Shown one piece after another: positions 33,994 to 42,440 of a DNA stretch of 64,000 nt. Positions within the stretch are counted from its first letter, which is position 1, and every line of letters starts with the position of its first letter. Position numbers and translations under genes: made by a program. The stretch covers positions 3,286,001 to 3,350,000 of the forward strand of contig NZ_CP026031.1 in assembly GCF_003726095.1 (NCBI RefSeq), read 5' to 3'. Under the pieces are notes generated by a model. The model saw nothing but the letters and a program-made list of their open reading frames with translations, was not told the DNA's origin and ran no database searches. This DNA is from Niallia circulans (GTDB lineage: Bacteria > Bacillota > Bacilli > Bacillales > Cytobacillaceae).

Positions 33994-35633
33994 TCACTTT
34001 GCTCCAAATAGTCATTAATATCCGATTTCAGAATGTCAGCCTTTGGACCATAGATAGCTTGAACACCGCCATCCTTCTTAATTAAGCCCATTGCGCCAGC
34101 TGCTTTCCATGACGATTCATCGCCAACTTTATCTAGCTCTTTTACGGAAACACGCAACCTTGTCATACAGGCATCTACATCGGTAATATTAGCTTTTCCG
34201 CCTAATAAGTCGACAATTTCTAAGACTTGGCTGTTAGTAGGACCAGCGTTTCCAGCTTCTATGGTGTTAGAATCTGCATCACTTTCATAGTTACCATTAC
34301 GACCTGGTGTTGAAAAATTAAATTTCTTAATCATGAAATTCGCAATAAAATAGCTCACTATAAAGAAGACAATACATACAATTACAAAGTTTAGGACGTC
34401 GCCTCCCAAGCCTGCTTTAAAAGCAATCGGCAAACGTGTGATCAATTCTAAGTTTCCAAAGGAATGGAGACGTAAATGAACAATATCCGCAGAAGCAAAA
34501 GCTAATCCTTGTAAGATAGCATACACAACGTAAAGTACTGGAGCAGCAAACATAAACATAAATTCTAAAGGCTCTGTAACCCCTGTTAAAAAGACAGCGA
34601 TGGCTGCGGAAAAAATCATTGATTTATATTTTTTCTTTTTATCCATATCTACATTTCGGTAGATTGCAACAGCGACACCCATCAAAATTGCTGTCGCACC
34701 AATCATCTGCCCTACTTTAAAACGGGCTGGAGTAACAGAAGATAGCAGTTGATTATATGCCGCAGTATCACCCGCATTTTGTAGATTCACTAAATCACTT
34801 GCCCATGCTAGCCAAAGTGGATCTTGTCCAAATACTTCCTTACCAGCCATCACACCAGACATGATCGTATATGTTCCACCTAGTGAGGTATAGTTAATTG
34901 GAATCGTTAACATATGGTGTAGACCAAATGGAATAAGTAGACGTTCAGCTGTACCATAGATAAAAGGCGCTAGGATTGGAGCGCTTTCACTTGAAGTCGC
35001 AATCCACAGTCCAAAATGGTTAATTCCTGTTTGAATCGTTGGCCAAATCACCGCAAGGATCAAGGAAACGATAACAGACCAAAGGATAACCACAAACGGT
35101 ACAAATCGTTTTCCATTAAAGAAGGCCAGTGCATCTGGCAGCTTTCTGAAATTGTAATATTTATTATAGACAATTGCTCCGATAAAGCCGGAGATAATCC
35201 CCACGAAAACACCCATATTAAGTGCAGGCGCTTCCAATACACTTGTAAAATATCCTTCTACTAAAATCTTCGTTCCAAATAAAGTATGCGTAAATGCGCC
35301 ATCTTCAGATAGCATTTCATTTGTGACCCCAAAGATAGAGCCTGTAATTCTATTAATTAATAAGAAGGCAATCCCCGCAGCAAAGGCCCCGCCTGCTTTT
35401 TCCTTTGCCCACGAACCACCAATTGCTAAAGCAAATAAAATATGTAAATTCCCAATAATCCCCCAACCAATATTCTCTACAACGCTTCCAATTGTGATAA
35501 AAACAGAAGCATCGATCATGGCAATCAGCTTACCTAAACTAATCATAATTCCAGCTGCCGGCATAACAGCTACCACTACCATCAATGCTTTCCCAAATTT
35601 TTGCCAAAATTCAAATGACAACATCTTTTTCAT
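33990..35633 (-). CDS. PTS transporter IICB, glucose/maltose superfamily
   Basis: The 547-residue protein has an N-terminal EIIC membrane domain (FGKALMVVVAVMPAAGIMIS, then LLIPFGLHHMLTIPINYTSL and FLTGVTEPLEFMFMF) and a C-terminal EIIB domain with phospho-Cys in VDACMTRLRVSV. It has no EIIA, which must be supplied in trans. The glucose/maltose/N-acetylglucosamine superfamily is clear; the substrate is not. The ATG at 35633 follows AGGAGGGAACAC. LacI-type half-palindromes at 35657-35766 lie in its promoter region. It is coupled to the EEP gene downstream and lies beside ribokinase, epimerase and LacI genes. Confidence 0.82.
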   Translation of the reverse strand: MKKMLSFEFWQKFGKALMVVVAVMPAAGIMISLGKLIAMIDASVFITIGSVVENIGWGIIGNLHILFALAIGGSWAKEKAGGAFAAGIAFLLINRITGSIFGVTNEMLSEDGAFTHTLFGTKILVEGYFTSVLEAPALNMGVFVGIISGFIGAIVYNKYYNFRKLPDALAFFNGKRFVPFVVILWSVIVSLILAVIWPTIQTGINHFGLWIATSSESAPILAPFIYGTAERLLIPFGLHHMLTIPINYTSLGGTYTIMSGVMAGKEVFGQDPLWLAWASDLVNLQNAGDTAAYNQLLSSVTPARFKVGQMIGATAILMGVAVAIYRNVDMDKKKKYKSMIFSAAIAVFLTGVTEPLEFMFMFAAPVLYVVYAILQGLAFASADIVHLRLHSFGNLELITRLPIAFKAGLGGDVLNFVIVCIVFFIVSYFIANFMIKKFNFSTPGRNGNYESDADSNTIEAGNAGPTNSQVLEIVDLLGGKANITDVDACMTRLRVSVKELDKVGDESSWKAAGAMGLIKKDGGVQAIYGPKADILKSDINDYLEQSE

Positions 35634-35656
35634 TGTGTTCCCTCCTATTTCCAATT

Positions 35657-35766
35657 AAAACGTTTGCATTAAATCATATCTATGATTATAGTAATATATC
35701 TACCATTTTACAAGAAAAATATTCATAATTTTAGTAATCGATTGCAAAAACAACGCAAACGATTGC
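35657..35766. promoter_or_regulatory. LacI/CcpA-type operators before the PTS IICB gene
   Basis: Three sites with a central CG fit the LacI-type half-site pattern: AAAACGTTTGCA (35657-35668), GTAATCGATTGC (35734-35745) and GCAAACGATTGC (35755-35766). They resemble both the GTAAxCGxTTAC sites near the divergent LacI gene and catabolite-responsive elements. I cannot tell which protein binds. Confidence 0.5.
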
Positions 35767-35873
35767 ATTAAGCGGAATCACCTTCAGAAAAAATCCTGCT
35801 TTTAAAAAGAATGATAAATAAATTGCTTCTGTTAACCTAACTGTCTATCTCCTATGGACAAAAAAGACCGGTT

Positions 35874-35896
35874 GTCTTTTTGTGGTGCCTGACACC
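35874..35896. repeat. intergenic repeat family A, copy 4
   Basis: GTCTTTTTGTGGTGCCTGACACC differs from copies 2 and 3 at two positions. The left part of the element (about 35850-35870) is poorly conserved. Confidence 0.75.
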
Positions 35897-35902
35897 ATAC
35901 TA

Positions 35903-35933
35903 AAAAATCCCCACCACTATGGATGAGGATTTT
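35903..35933 (-). terminator. terminator of the ribokinase gene
   Basis: On the minus strand AAAATCCTCA pairs with TGGGGATTTT, followed by TTAG. It lies 28 bp past the ribokinase stop. Confidence 0.65.
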
Positions 35934-35960
35934 ATCAAGTTTTTTAATATAACCAAATCC

Positions 35961-36875
35961 TTACTTCACCAAATACCCTTCCACTTCATTCAAAGTTGGG
36001 ATTGCTTCTTGGCCGCCGCTCCGCGATACTTTTATTCCTGCTGCAACGCTTGCGAAATTAGCCGCTTTTACTAAATCATTCGTATCTAAATAGGCACTAG
36101 CAAGAGCACCTGCAAAGCAGTCGCCTGCTCCTACTGTATCCACTGCTTTCACTTTAATAGCATCTACTACTGTTGCTTCTCCATTTTTGTATACTAAGCT
36201 TCCATGTTCGCCCATTTTGACAATGACATCAGAAATGCCTTTTTCATTTAGTTTTTTCGCTGCTTCTAGTGCTGTTTCTTTATTTATTACATCAATTCCA
36301 GTGATGCGTTTTGTTTCTTGTTTGTTTGGTGTTACTAAGTCAGCATATTGAAAGGCTTCCTCAAAGATTCCATCTGCAGGTGCTGGATCTAGGATTACAT
36401 ACATTCCACGTTCTTTAGCAGCCTGCATCGCAGCGATGATAGATTCCTTGCTAGTTTCCAATTGGACGAGCAGAATTTTCGCATCTATTTGGGCAAATAT
36501 CTTCTCGATATCTTCTTTTGATAGAGAATCATTTGCTCCCTTTGTTCCAACCATTGTGTTTTCACCTGAACTGTCAACAATCGCAACAAAAGTACCAGTG
36601 CCTGATTCTTCACTTTTCACAATATAACTAGTATCCACATTTTTGGCCTGTAAATTCTCAATCAATTGATTTCCTGCACTATCTTTTCCAACTGATCCAA
36701 CTAAACAAGTTTTTTTGCCAAGCTTCGCTACAGAGACAGCTTGGTTTGCTCCCTTTCCCCCTGGCAGCATCTTAATCGAATCACAAAACATCGTATCCCC
36801 ATATGCTGGATACTTCGGTGCTTCTACAATTATATCCATATTAATACTGCCGACAACTACGATATCATAATTCAT
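35961..36875 (-). CDS. rbsK: ribokinase
   Basis: The 304-residue PfkB-family kinase has an N-terminal GSINMDIIVEAPKYPAYGDT and GGKGANQAVSVAKLG (substrate binding). The C-terminal signature DTVGAGDCFAGALAS holds the catalytic Asp and the anion hole. The GGKGANQA motif with a 304-residue length fits ribokinase closely. It phosphorylates D-ribose (or a related pentose) to the 5-phosphate. It follows the ribulose-phosphate epimerase and LacI genes in one leftward unit; no ribose ABC transporter is present, so the pentose must enter or form by another route. ATG follows AGGAAGG. Confidence 0.88.
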   Translation of the reverse strand: MNYDIVVVGSINMDIIVEAPKYPAYGDTMFCDSIKMLPGGKGANQAVSVAKLGKKTCLVGSVGKDSAGNQLIENLQAKNVDTSYIVKSEESGTGTFVAIVDSSGENTMVGTKGANDSLSKEDIEKIFAQIDAKILLVQLETSKESIIAAMQAAKERGMYVILDPAPADGIFEEAFQYADLVTPNKQETKRITGIDVINKETALEAAKKLNEKGISDVIVKMGEHGSLVYKNGEATVVDAIKVKAVDTVGAGDCFAGALASAYLDTNDLVKAANFASVAAGIKVSRSGGQEAIPTLNEVEGYLVK

Positions 36876-36897
36876 TTTAGCCTTCCTCCAGTTGGTT

Positions 36898-37557
36898 TTA
36901 ATTAAATATTTCTCTTGTTAATCGAACATTTTCTTCCAATGAATGATTACTATTAAATACAGCACTTGTTCCTAATACATACATCGTCGCACCATTTTCT
37001 TGGCATGTTGGAATGGTACTCTCTCCAATATTGCCGTCTACTTGGATCTCAATTTCCCGGTTATACTGCTTTATCTTCCCATTTAGTTTCGCGATCTTTT
37101 CATACATAGAAGGAATAAATTTTTGGCCGGCAAATCCTGGATTTACAGTCATCACTACGACATAATCGATTAAGTCATATACTTGATCAAGGAATTCAAG
37201 CGAAGTTCCCGGATTTATCGCTACTCCTGCTTTTATTCCTTTCTCTTTAATTTTCATTAATACACTATGTAGAGCATTGGTTGATTCTTGATGTACAGAA
37301 ATCATGTCTGCTCCACACTCTGCAAATAAGTCGATATGCCTTTCTGGCTCTTCTACCATTAAATGAATATCTAATGGTGTTGTTGTAAGTCTGCGAACCG
37401 TTTTCACAAAGTCTGGTCCTAATGTGAAATTGGGAACAAATTTCCCATCCATAATGTCAATATGATAAAAATCAACACCCGCTTTATCTAACTCTTTTAT
37501 ATTTTGTTCTAAATTTCCTAAGTCTGCACACATCAAAGATGGTCCGATTTTATTCAT
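36898..37557 (-). CDS. rpe: ribulose-phosphate 3-epimerase
   Basis: The 219-residue TIM-barrel enzyme carries the family motifs IGPSLMCADLGNLEQNI, FYHIDIMDGKFVPNFT, LDIHLMVEEPE, VVMTVNPGFAGQKF and IQVDGNIG. It interconverts ribulose-5-phosphate and xylulose-5-phosphate; close homologues epimerise other ketohexose or ketopentose phosphates. The ATG at 37557 follows TGGAGGAAG and overlaps the end of the LacI gene by 8 bp. Being a second copy linked to a regulator and kinase, it is probably catabolic rather than the housekeeping epimerase. Confidence 0.85.
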   Translation of the reverse strand: MNKIGPSLMCADLGNLEQNIKELDKAGVDFYHIDIMDGKFVPNFTLGPDFVKTVRRLTTTPLDIHLMVEEPERHIDLFAECGADMISVHQESTNALHSVLMKIKEKGIKAGVAINPGTSLEFLDQVYDLIDYVVVMTVNPGFAGQKFIPSMYEKIAKLNGKIKQYNREIEIQVDGNIGESTIPTCQENGATMYVLGTSAVFNSNHSLEENVRLTREIFN

Positions 37558-38566
37558 TAATACTTCCTCCATTAATTGTTGACGAATTTCTTATAACTAA
37601 CTTTGGCTCCAATTGATATTGCTTCTGCTTATTCTTCGGATTTTTGATTAATTGGATTAATTCATTGACCGCTAATCTGCCAATATCCTCTTTACACTGA
37701 TCTACAGAGGAAAGAGTTGGATACATATAGGAAGCAAGACTAATATTATCATAGCCTACAATCTTCACTTCACTTGGTACTTTAATGCCAAACTCATGGC
37801 ATGCACGCATGGCGCCAATAGCCATTGCATCATTTGCACAAAAAATGCTATCAAATGAACGGCCCTTTTCAATGAGAGCCTTTGTATTTTCATATCCACT
37901 TGCGGTTCCAAAATCCCCATAACATATATGCGTTTTAACAGGATGCCTCGCCTCGTTTAAAGCAAGCGTGAATCCAGTTAAACGATCAATCGCACTTTTC
38001 TCATTTTTAGGTCCGGAGATAAACACAATATTATTACATTTTTCATCTCGAATAAGATGAGTAACAGCCAGCTGTGCACCTAAAGTGTGATCAACAGTTA
38101 TGGCAGAGTATGGATGTTCAAAATTTGCACGGTCAATTGTAATTGTTCTGATTCCGCGTTTTTCTAATTCTGCTAAGTCACTTGCATCTACATGAAGGGA
38201 ATTTATAATGGCTCCACTAACATAGTGGTCAATCATGGATTCTAGATAATATTCCACTTTCATGCGATCATCATCACTATTACATAAATACACATTATAA
38301 CCGTTTTCATTTGCAACCTTTTCAATTTCCCTAACCAACTCAGGAAAAAAGGGATTATTCAATGTTGGTACAAGAAGCGCAATTAAATTGGAGCTTCCTT
38401 CCGAAAGACTTTTGGCTATTTTATTTGGTTTATAATTTAATTTCTTTATGACATTTTCTACATGCGTAATTGTTTCAGGCTTCGCGCCACCTTTATTATT
38501 AAGAACTCTTGATACAGTAGCAACAGAAACACCTGCTTCTTTCGCAACATCTTTGATTGTTATCAT
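37550..38566 (-). CDS. LacI-family transcriptional regulator
   Basis: The 338-residue protein begins MITIKDVAKEAGVSVATVSR, the LacI DNA-binding domain with hinge YKPNKIAKSL. A periplasmic-binding-like sugar domain follows (LIALLVPTLNNPFFPEL, AMAIGAMRACHEFGIKVPSE, YPTLSSVDQ). It is the first gene of the epimerase/ribokinase unit. Operators of the form GTAACCGATTAC occur just upstream (38584-38595), at 38699-38710, and twice before the divergent EIIC gene (38807-38830). It therefore probably represses itself and the EIIC gene and perhaps the PTS IICB unit. Confidence 0.88.
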   Translation of the reverse strand: MITIKDVAKEAGVSVATVSRVLNNKGGAKPETITHVENVIKKLNYKPNKIAKSLSEGSSNLIALLVPTLNNPFFPELVREIEKVANENGYNVYLCNSDDDRMKVEYYLESMIDHYVSGAIINSLHVDASDLAELEKRGIRTITIDRANFEHPYSAITVDHTLGAQLAVTHLIRDEKCNNIVFISGPKNEKSAIDRLTGFTLALNEARHPVKTHICYGDFGTASGYENTKALIEKGRSFDSIFCANDAMAIGAMRACHEFGIKVPSEVKIVGYDNISLASYMYPTLSSVDQCKEDIGRLAVNELIQLIKNPKNKQKQYQLEPKLVIRNSSTINGGSINE

Positions 38567-38583
38567 CTTAATCCCTCATTTAC

Positions 38584-38710
38584 GTAACCGATTACTTATT
38601 TTCATTTAATCATTCCAAAAAAATAATGTCAACTGAAATTATATATTTTAAAAACTTACCGCTTTTTATCAATCCAGCGAAAAGGCTCTCCTATAAACGA
38701 AACCGTTTAC
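38584..38710. promoter_or_regulatory. LacI-type operators upstream of the regulator gene
   Basis: GTAACCGATTAC (38584-38595) and GAAACCGTTTAC (38699-38710) match the same palindromic core found before the divergent EIIC gene. The first lies 18 bp upstream of the LacI start and fits autoregulation. Confidence 0.65.
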
Positions 38711-38773
38711 TTACCTTTCCATATTATTCTTCCAAAAATGATTTTACTTGAAAAAACTAATTTAAATTAATAG

Positions 38774-38830
38774 TTGTACCTTTAAAAAAATTCTGTTATA
38801 TTTTGAGTAACCGTTTACGGAACCGATTAC
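38774..38830 (+). promoter_or_regulatory. promoter with two tandem LacI operators before the EIIC gene
   Basis: TTGTAC (38774-38779) and TATATT (38797-38802) are separated by 17 bp. Two operators, GTAACCGTTTAC (38807-38818) and GGAACCGATTAC (38819-38830), follow back to back over the transcription start. This is a clear repressor-controlled promoter. Confidence 0.75.
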
Positions 38831-38859
38831 GTAAATTTCATAAAAGGAAGGTAAGCCAA

Positions 38860-40278
38860 ATGTTTCTTGAGAAATTAAATGATGCTTTTAATGGCTTTAT
38901 TAATTTAGGAGGATCTGCCATGATGTTTATCATCATTACGATTCTTTCTTTAATCGTTGGCGTTTCTATATCGAAAGCAATTGAAGGCGGCCTAAGAATG
39001 GCCATTGCCTTAACAGGTATGGGAGCAATTATTTCTTTGCTTACTACTGCTTTTTCACCAGCGCTAAATAGTTTTGTAGAATCTACGGGAGTTGCCTTAT
39101 CTGTTACGGATTTAGGATGGGCTCCACTCGCTGTGATCACATGGGGATCTGTTTACACACTCTATTTCGCTTTTATATGCCTTTTAGTAAACGTATTCAT
39201 GTTGATAGCTAAGAAAACAGCAACCTTAAACGTAGATTTATTTAATATTTGGAATCTCTCTGTCATTGGTCTTCTTACTATGTATTATTCTAATGATAAT
39301 CTAATTTTAACAACATTATTCGTAGCTTTTATTTACGCATTAATGCTTATCAATGCAGATGTAATGAAGCCTACAATCAATGAGCTTTTAGGCTATGACC
39401 AAAACAACATTACAACAACCGCTCATCCATCCTTACTAATCGCACCACTTGTTATGGTGTTAAACAAGTTTATCGATATATGCTTACCATTTATTGATAA
39501 ATTTGACTTTAATGCAGAAGCATTAAATAAAAAAATTGGTTTCTGGGGCAGTAATTTCGCAATTGGTGCCTACTTAGGGATATTCATCGGTATTCTTGGA
39601 CAATTGTCAGTCGCAGAAATTTTCACCTTAGCCTTTACTGGTGCTGTTGCCCTTGAACTATTTGCTTTAGTTGGCAGCTGGTTCGGCCCAGCTATTGGTC
39701 CTTTATCCGAAGGTATTACATCGAAAATGAGTAAGCGTTTTAAAGGTCGGAAATTATTGATAGGAATCGACTGGCCAATCTTAGCGACACGCGCAGAACT
39801 ATGGGCAGTAGCGAATATTTTAGCACCAATCTTGCTGCTAGTCGCTATCTTTCTTCCCGGCAATACAGTCCTTCCATTAGGAGGAATTCTGCTTACTGTA
39901 TTAGCCCCAGCTCTTCTAATCGTAACAAAGGGAAGAGTAGTACGCATGACCATTATTGGAACCATTTTAATTCCTTTATTCTTATGGGGAGCAACTTTTA
40001 TTGCTAAATTCGTGACGGAAACCTCCAAAGCTATGGGGAATTTCCCTAATGGCTTGGATGCAGATTCCCTGTTCTCTTCCGTGGACTCTGATCCAATTGA
40101 AAAAATGCTCGCTATTCTATTTGGGAAAGCTGTCGATACTTGGGATATCAAATTAATAGGATTCTCCGTGTTAGCGCTTATCGCTTATATCCTGTTATTC
40201 GGCTGGTACTTTAAACAAATGAGAAAAGAAAATGAGAAAATGGAATTGAAACAAAATACAGATAAGAAAGTGTCATAA
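38860..40278 (+). CDS. galactitol-type PTS EIIC (GatC-like), orphan
   Basis: The 472-residue membrane protein resembles GatC: ALSVTDLGWAPLAVITWGS, then KTATLNVDLFNIWNLSVIGL, and repeated GxxxGP motifs near LVGSWFGPAIGPLSEG. The GAT-type EIIC normally works with separate GatA and GatB subunits, and neither is encoded in this window. The ATG at 38860 follows AAGGAAGG; an upstream TTG frame overlaps the operators. It is divergent from LacI/epimerase/ribokinase, under shared operators. It may import a pentitol or pentose. Whether it works with distant EIIA/EIIB or as a PTS-independent carrier is open. Confidence 0.8.
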   Translation: MFLEKLNDAFNGFINLGGSAMMFIIITILSLIVGVSISKAIEGGLRMAIALTGMGAIISLLTTAFSPALNSFVESTGVALSVTDLGWAPLAVITWGSVYTLYFAFICLLVNVFMLIAKKTATLNVDLFNIWNLSVIGLLTMYYSNDNLILTTLFVAFIYALMLINADVMKPTINELLGYDQNNITTTAHPSLLIAPLVMVLNKFIDICLPFIDKFDFNAEALNKKIGFWGSNFAIGAYLGIFIGILGQLSVAEIFTLAFTGAVALELFALVGSWFGPAIGPLSEGITSKMSKRFKGRKLLIGIDWPILATRAELWAVANILAPILLLVAIFLPGNTVLPLGGILLTVLAPALLIVTKGRVVRMTIIGTILIPLFLWGATFIAKFVTETSKAMGNFPNGLDADSLFSSVDSDPIEKMLAILFGKAVDTWDIKLIGFSVLALIAYILLFGWYFKQMRKENEKMELKQNTDKKVS

Positions 40279-40286
40279 CTAGAAAG

Positions 40287-40324
40287 TAGGATGTTAACCA
40301 TAAAGTTTTAAGGTTAACATTCTA
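40287..40324 (+). terminator. terminator of the EIIC gene
   Basis: AGGATGTTAACC and GGTTAACATTCT form a long stem (one G-T pair) and are followed by ATTTTTATTTT. Confidence 0.85.
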
Positions 40325-40485
40325 TTTTTATTTTCACGGAGTGTAAGAAAAAAATCGCCAAAACTACTTTATTCTATCCTTCAGCAGATTCTACCGCTAA
40401 AAGAAGTCCTTATCTTCTATTTTTTCAAAATTTTTATTTAAAATACGAACTTTTTAAGTTACAATGTTAATATTGTACGTAAATA

Positions 40486-40556
40486 CCCCGTATAATCCCG
40501 GTAATATGGTCTGGGAGTCTCTACAGAGTGGCCCTAAATCACTCTACTATGGACGG
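40486..40556 (+). ncRNA. purine riboswitch, guanine class (second copy)
   Basis: Conserved blocks in order: GTATAATCC, AATATGG, GGAGTCTCTAC, CCCTAAA and TACTATGG. P3 is AGAGTG/CACTCT. The base preceding TATGG at the specificity position is C, as in guanine sensors. The sequence differs from the usual CTACC in reading CTACA with a compensating U in P3. It lies upstream of a purine-permease-like gene and a phosphoribosyltransferase, followed by a terminator at 40574-40604. Confidence 0.85.
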
Positions 40557-40573
40557 AAAATTTCTTTTTCTAG

Positions 40574-40604
40574 AAACCGTTCTACTTTGCTGAACGGTTT
40601 TTTT
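40574..40604 (+). terminator. riboswitch-controlled terminator
   Basis: AAACCGTTC and GAACGGTTT form a 9-bp stem with a 9-base loop and are followed by TTTT. It lies 18 bp after the aptamer and 38 bp before the permease ATG. Confidence 0.85.
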
Positions 40605-40642
40605 CTATAGGACATTGCGGGAAATAGTAAAGGAGAAGGAAA

Positions 40643-41716
40643 ATGGAAGATATACTAAAAGACATACTAGCAGCATTAAGTGTTGTATTAAATGGATTGC
40701 CCCAAGGGTTACTGGCTCTATCTTTTGGCTTTGCGTCCGTGCCAACCGCACTTGCCTTTCTTGTAGGTGCTGCTGGGAATAGCTTAACAAGCAATGTTGC
40801 CGTTATTTCCTTTCAGGCGGAAACCATAACAGTTGCAGGAACAATGGGGAAAAATATGCGCGAACGGCTCTCTTCCATCTTTTTTGGTGCCTTTTTATTA
40901 GTTATTATAGGTGTTTTTGGATTGATGGAACAAATCGTTGCCTGGATTGGTCCTGTTATTACAAATGGGATGATGGCTGGTGTTGGTTTTATGCTCGCAA
41001 AGGTTGCCTGGGATATGGCAAAAAACGATCGATTGATTGGGGTCACTTCATTCGCTAGTGCCTTATTAACCTATATTATTTCAAAAGACTTAGTATATAC
41101 CATCACTGTTTCTGTGCTGCTTTCTAGCATTGTCTATCATTTCACTAAAAAAGAATCTGCCACTGTAACAAATATGCTAACAGAAGATAAATTTAAGCTC
41201 CAAAAGTTTATTCTCAACCCTTCTGTTATTCGCGGGGCACTCGCTCTTGTTTGTTTGAATATTGGTGCTAATATTGCCTTTGGAAAAATTAATGGAGAAA
41301 TCGCCGGAGCAAATGTAAATATTGACACGCTAACGATTATTAGTAGTTTAGCAGATATGGTCTCTTCTCTATTTGGTGGAGGACCTGTGGAAATCATTAT
41401 TTCCGCTACTGCCTCTGCTCCCCATGCAGTATGGGCAGGAGTTCTAACAATGGCCATCATGGCAGCGATCCTGTTCTTCAAACTTTTGCCGAAGATTGGA
41501 AAATATGTACCTAGTTCATCCATTGCCGGTTTCCTTTTCGTCTTAGGGGCGATTGTGACATTACCAGGCAATGCAACAGCTGCACTAACTGGTACAGAAG
41601 CTAGTTCCCCTATTGTTGGAGCCATTACTATCATCGTAACAGCCATTGCCGATCCATTTTTAGGGTTATTAGCTGGCGTTGTGATGGAATTTTTACTAGG
41701 ACTCTTTGGAGTTTAA
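40643..41716 (+). CDS. purine-permease-like membrane protein
   Basis: The 357-residue polytopic protein has about ten spans and features of the nucleobase permease superfamily: NSLTSNVAVISFQAETITVA, GPVITNGMMAGVGFML, and a Gly-rich GGGPVEIIISATASAPH loop. It is shorter than typical NCS2 or AzgA permeases (about 430 or more), so it may form a separate subgroup. A guanine-class riboswitch controls it, and a phosphoribosyltransferase gene follows after 15 bp, so import of a purine base for salvage is likely. ATG follows AAAGGAGAAGG. Confidence 0.75.
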   Translation: MEDILKDILAALSVVLNGLPQGLLALSFGFASVPTALAFLVGAAGNSLTSNVAVISFQAETITVAGTMGKNMRERLSSIFFGAFLLVIIGVFGLMEQIVAWIGPVITNGMMAGVGFMLAKVAWDMAKNDRLIGVTSFASALLTYIISKDLVYTITVSVLLSSIVYHFTKKESATVTNMLTEDKFKLQKFILNPSVIRGALALVCLNIGANIAFGKINGEIAGANVNIDTLTIISSLADMVSSLFGGGPVEIIISATASAPHAVWAGVLTMAIMAAILFFKLLPKIGKYVPSSSIAGFLFVLGAIVTLPGNATAALTGTEASSPIVGAITIIVTAIADPFLGLLAGVVMEFLLGLFGV

Positions 41717-41731
41717 GAAAAAGGAGAATTT

Positions 41732-42268
41732 ATGATGGAGACTTATTCACTTACTGTTGCTGGAGTAAAAAGAGAGTTACCGATTATCCCTATTTCAAAT
41801 GATTTAAAGATTGCAAGCTTTGTTATTTTAGGCGATACAGAAATCGTCGTTGCAGCCGCTTCCCTCTTAGCTGAGCAATTGAAAGACATCGATTATTTAG
41901 TAACAGCTGAGGCAAAAGGAATTCCCCTCGTCCATGAATTATCGAAACAACTAAACATGCCAGAATATGTCGTTGCTCGAAAAAGTGTAAAACCCTACAT
42001 GGACGAACCACTAATCAATCAAGTCGTGTCCATTACCACACAAAAAGAACAATTACTCTGTTTAGATGGAAAAGACGCCGCCAAGATTAAAGGAAAACGC
42101 ATTGCCATAATTGATGATGTCATTAGCACTGGAGAGTCAATACGAGTATTAGAAGAACTAGTTACCAAAGCAGGAGGAATCGTTGTTTCCAAAGCTGCCA
42201 TTCTTGCTGAAGGAGATGCTGCAGAAAGAGATGATATCGTTTATTTAGAGAAGTTGCCTGTGTTTTGA
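41732..42268 (+). CDS. purine phosphoribosyltransferase-like protein
   Basis: The 178-residue protein carries the PRPP-binding signature RIAIIDDVISTGES and an upstream VTAEAKGIPLVHEL loop, the layout of adenine/xanthine-type phosphoribosyltransferases. These enzymes convert a free base plus PRPP to a nucleotide, or act as regulators. It is the second gene behind the guanine riboswitch, after a permease, so the base is probably guanine, hypoxanthine or xanthine. The substrate is not decided by the motif. ATG follows AAAAGGAGAATTT. Confidence 0.8.
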   Translation: MMETYSLTVAGVKRELPIIPISNDLKIASFVILGDTEIVVAAASLLAEQLKDIDYLVTAEAKGIPLVHELSKQLNMPEYVVARKSVKPYMDEPLINQVVSITTQKEQLLCLDGKDAAKIKGKRIAIIDDVISTGESIRVLEELVTKAGGIVVSKAAILAEGDAAERDDIVYLEKLPVF

Positions 42269-42326
42269 TAGGTTGGGATACAGAGGATGGTTTTGTGAGG
42301 GATTAAAAAAATCGTGTAGGAAAAAC

Positions 42327-42360
42327 AGCCATTGGAACAAACATTGTTCTAATGGCTCTT
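42327..42360. terminator. bidirectional terminator, copy 1 of hairpin repeat C
   Basis: AGCCATTGGAACAA and TTGTTCTAATGGCT form a long stem. It ends both the phosphoribosyltransferase (plus strand, followed by CTTCATTATTTTATT) and the transaldolase (minus strand, followed by GTTTTTCC). A copy identical at 31 of 34 positions lies inverted at 47237-47270. Confidence 0.8.
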
Positions 42361-42425
42361 CATTATTTTATTCACTTTAAAAACAACGCCGAAACTTCTA
42401 CAATACTCCCCAAAAAAAGAAATCA

Positions 42426-42439
42426 GGAGGAACCGTCCC
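42426..42439. repeat. short intergenic-type repeat GGAGGAACCGTCCC (copy 2)
   Basis: Related to the element at 15544-15556. It abuts the stop codon of the transaldolase gene, again at a leftward gene end. Confidence 0.5.
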
Positions 42440-42440
42440 G

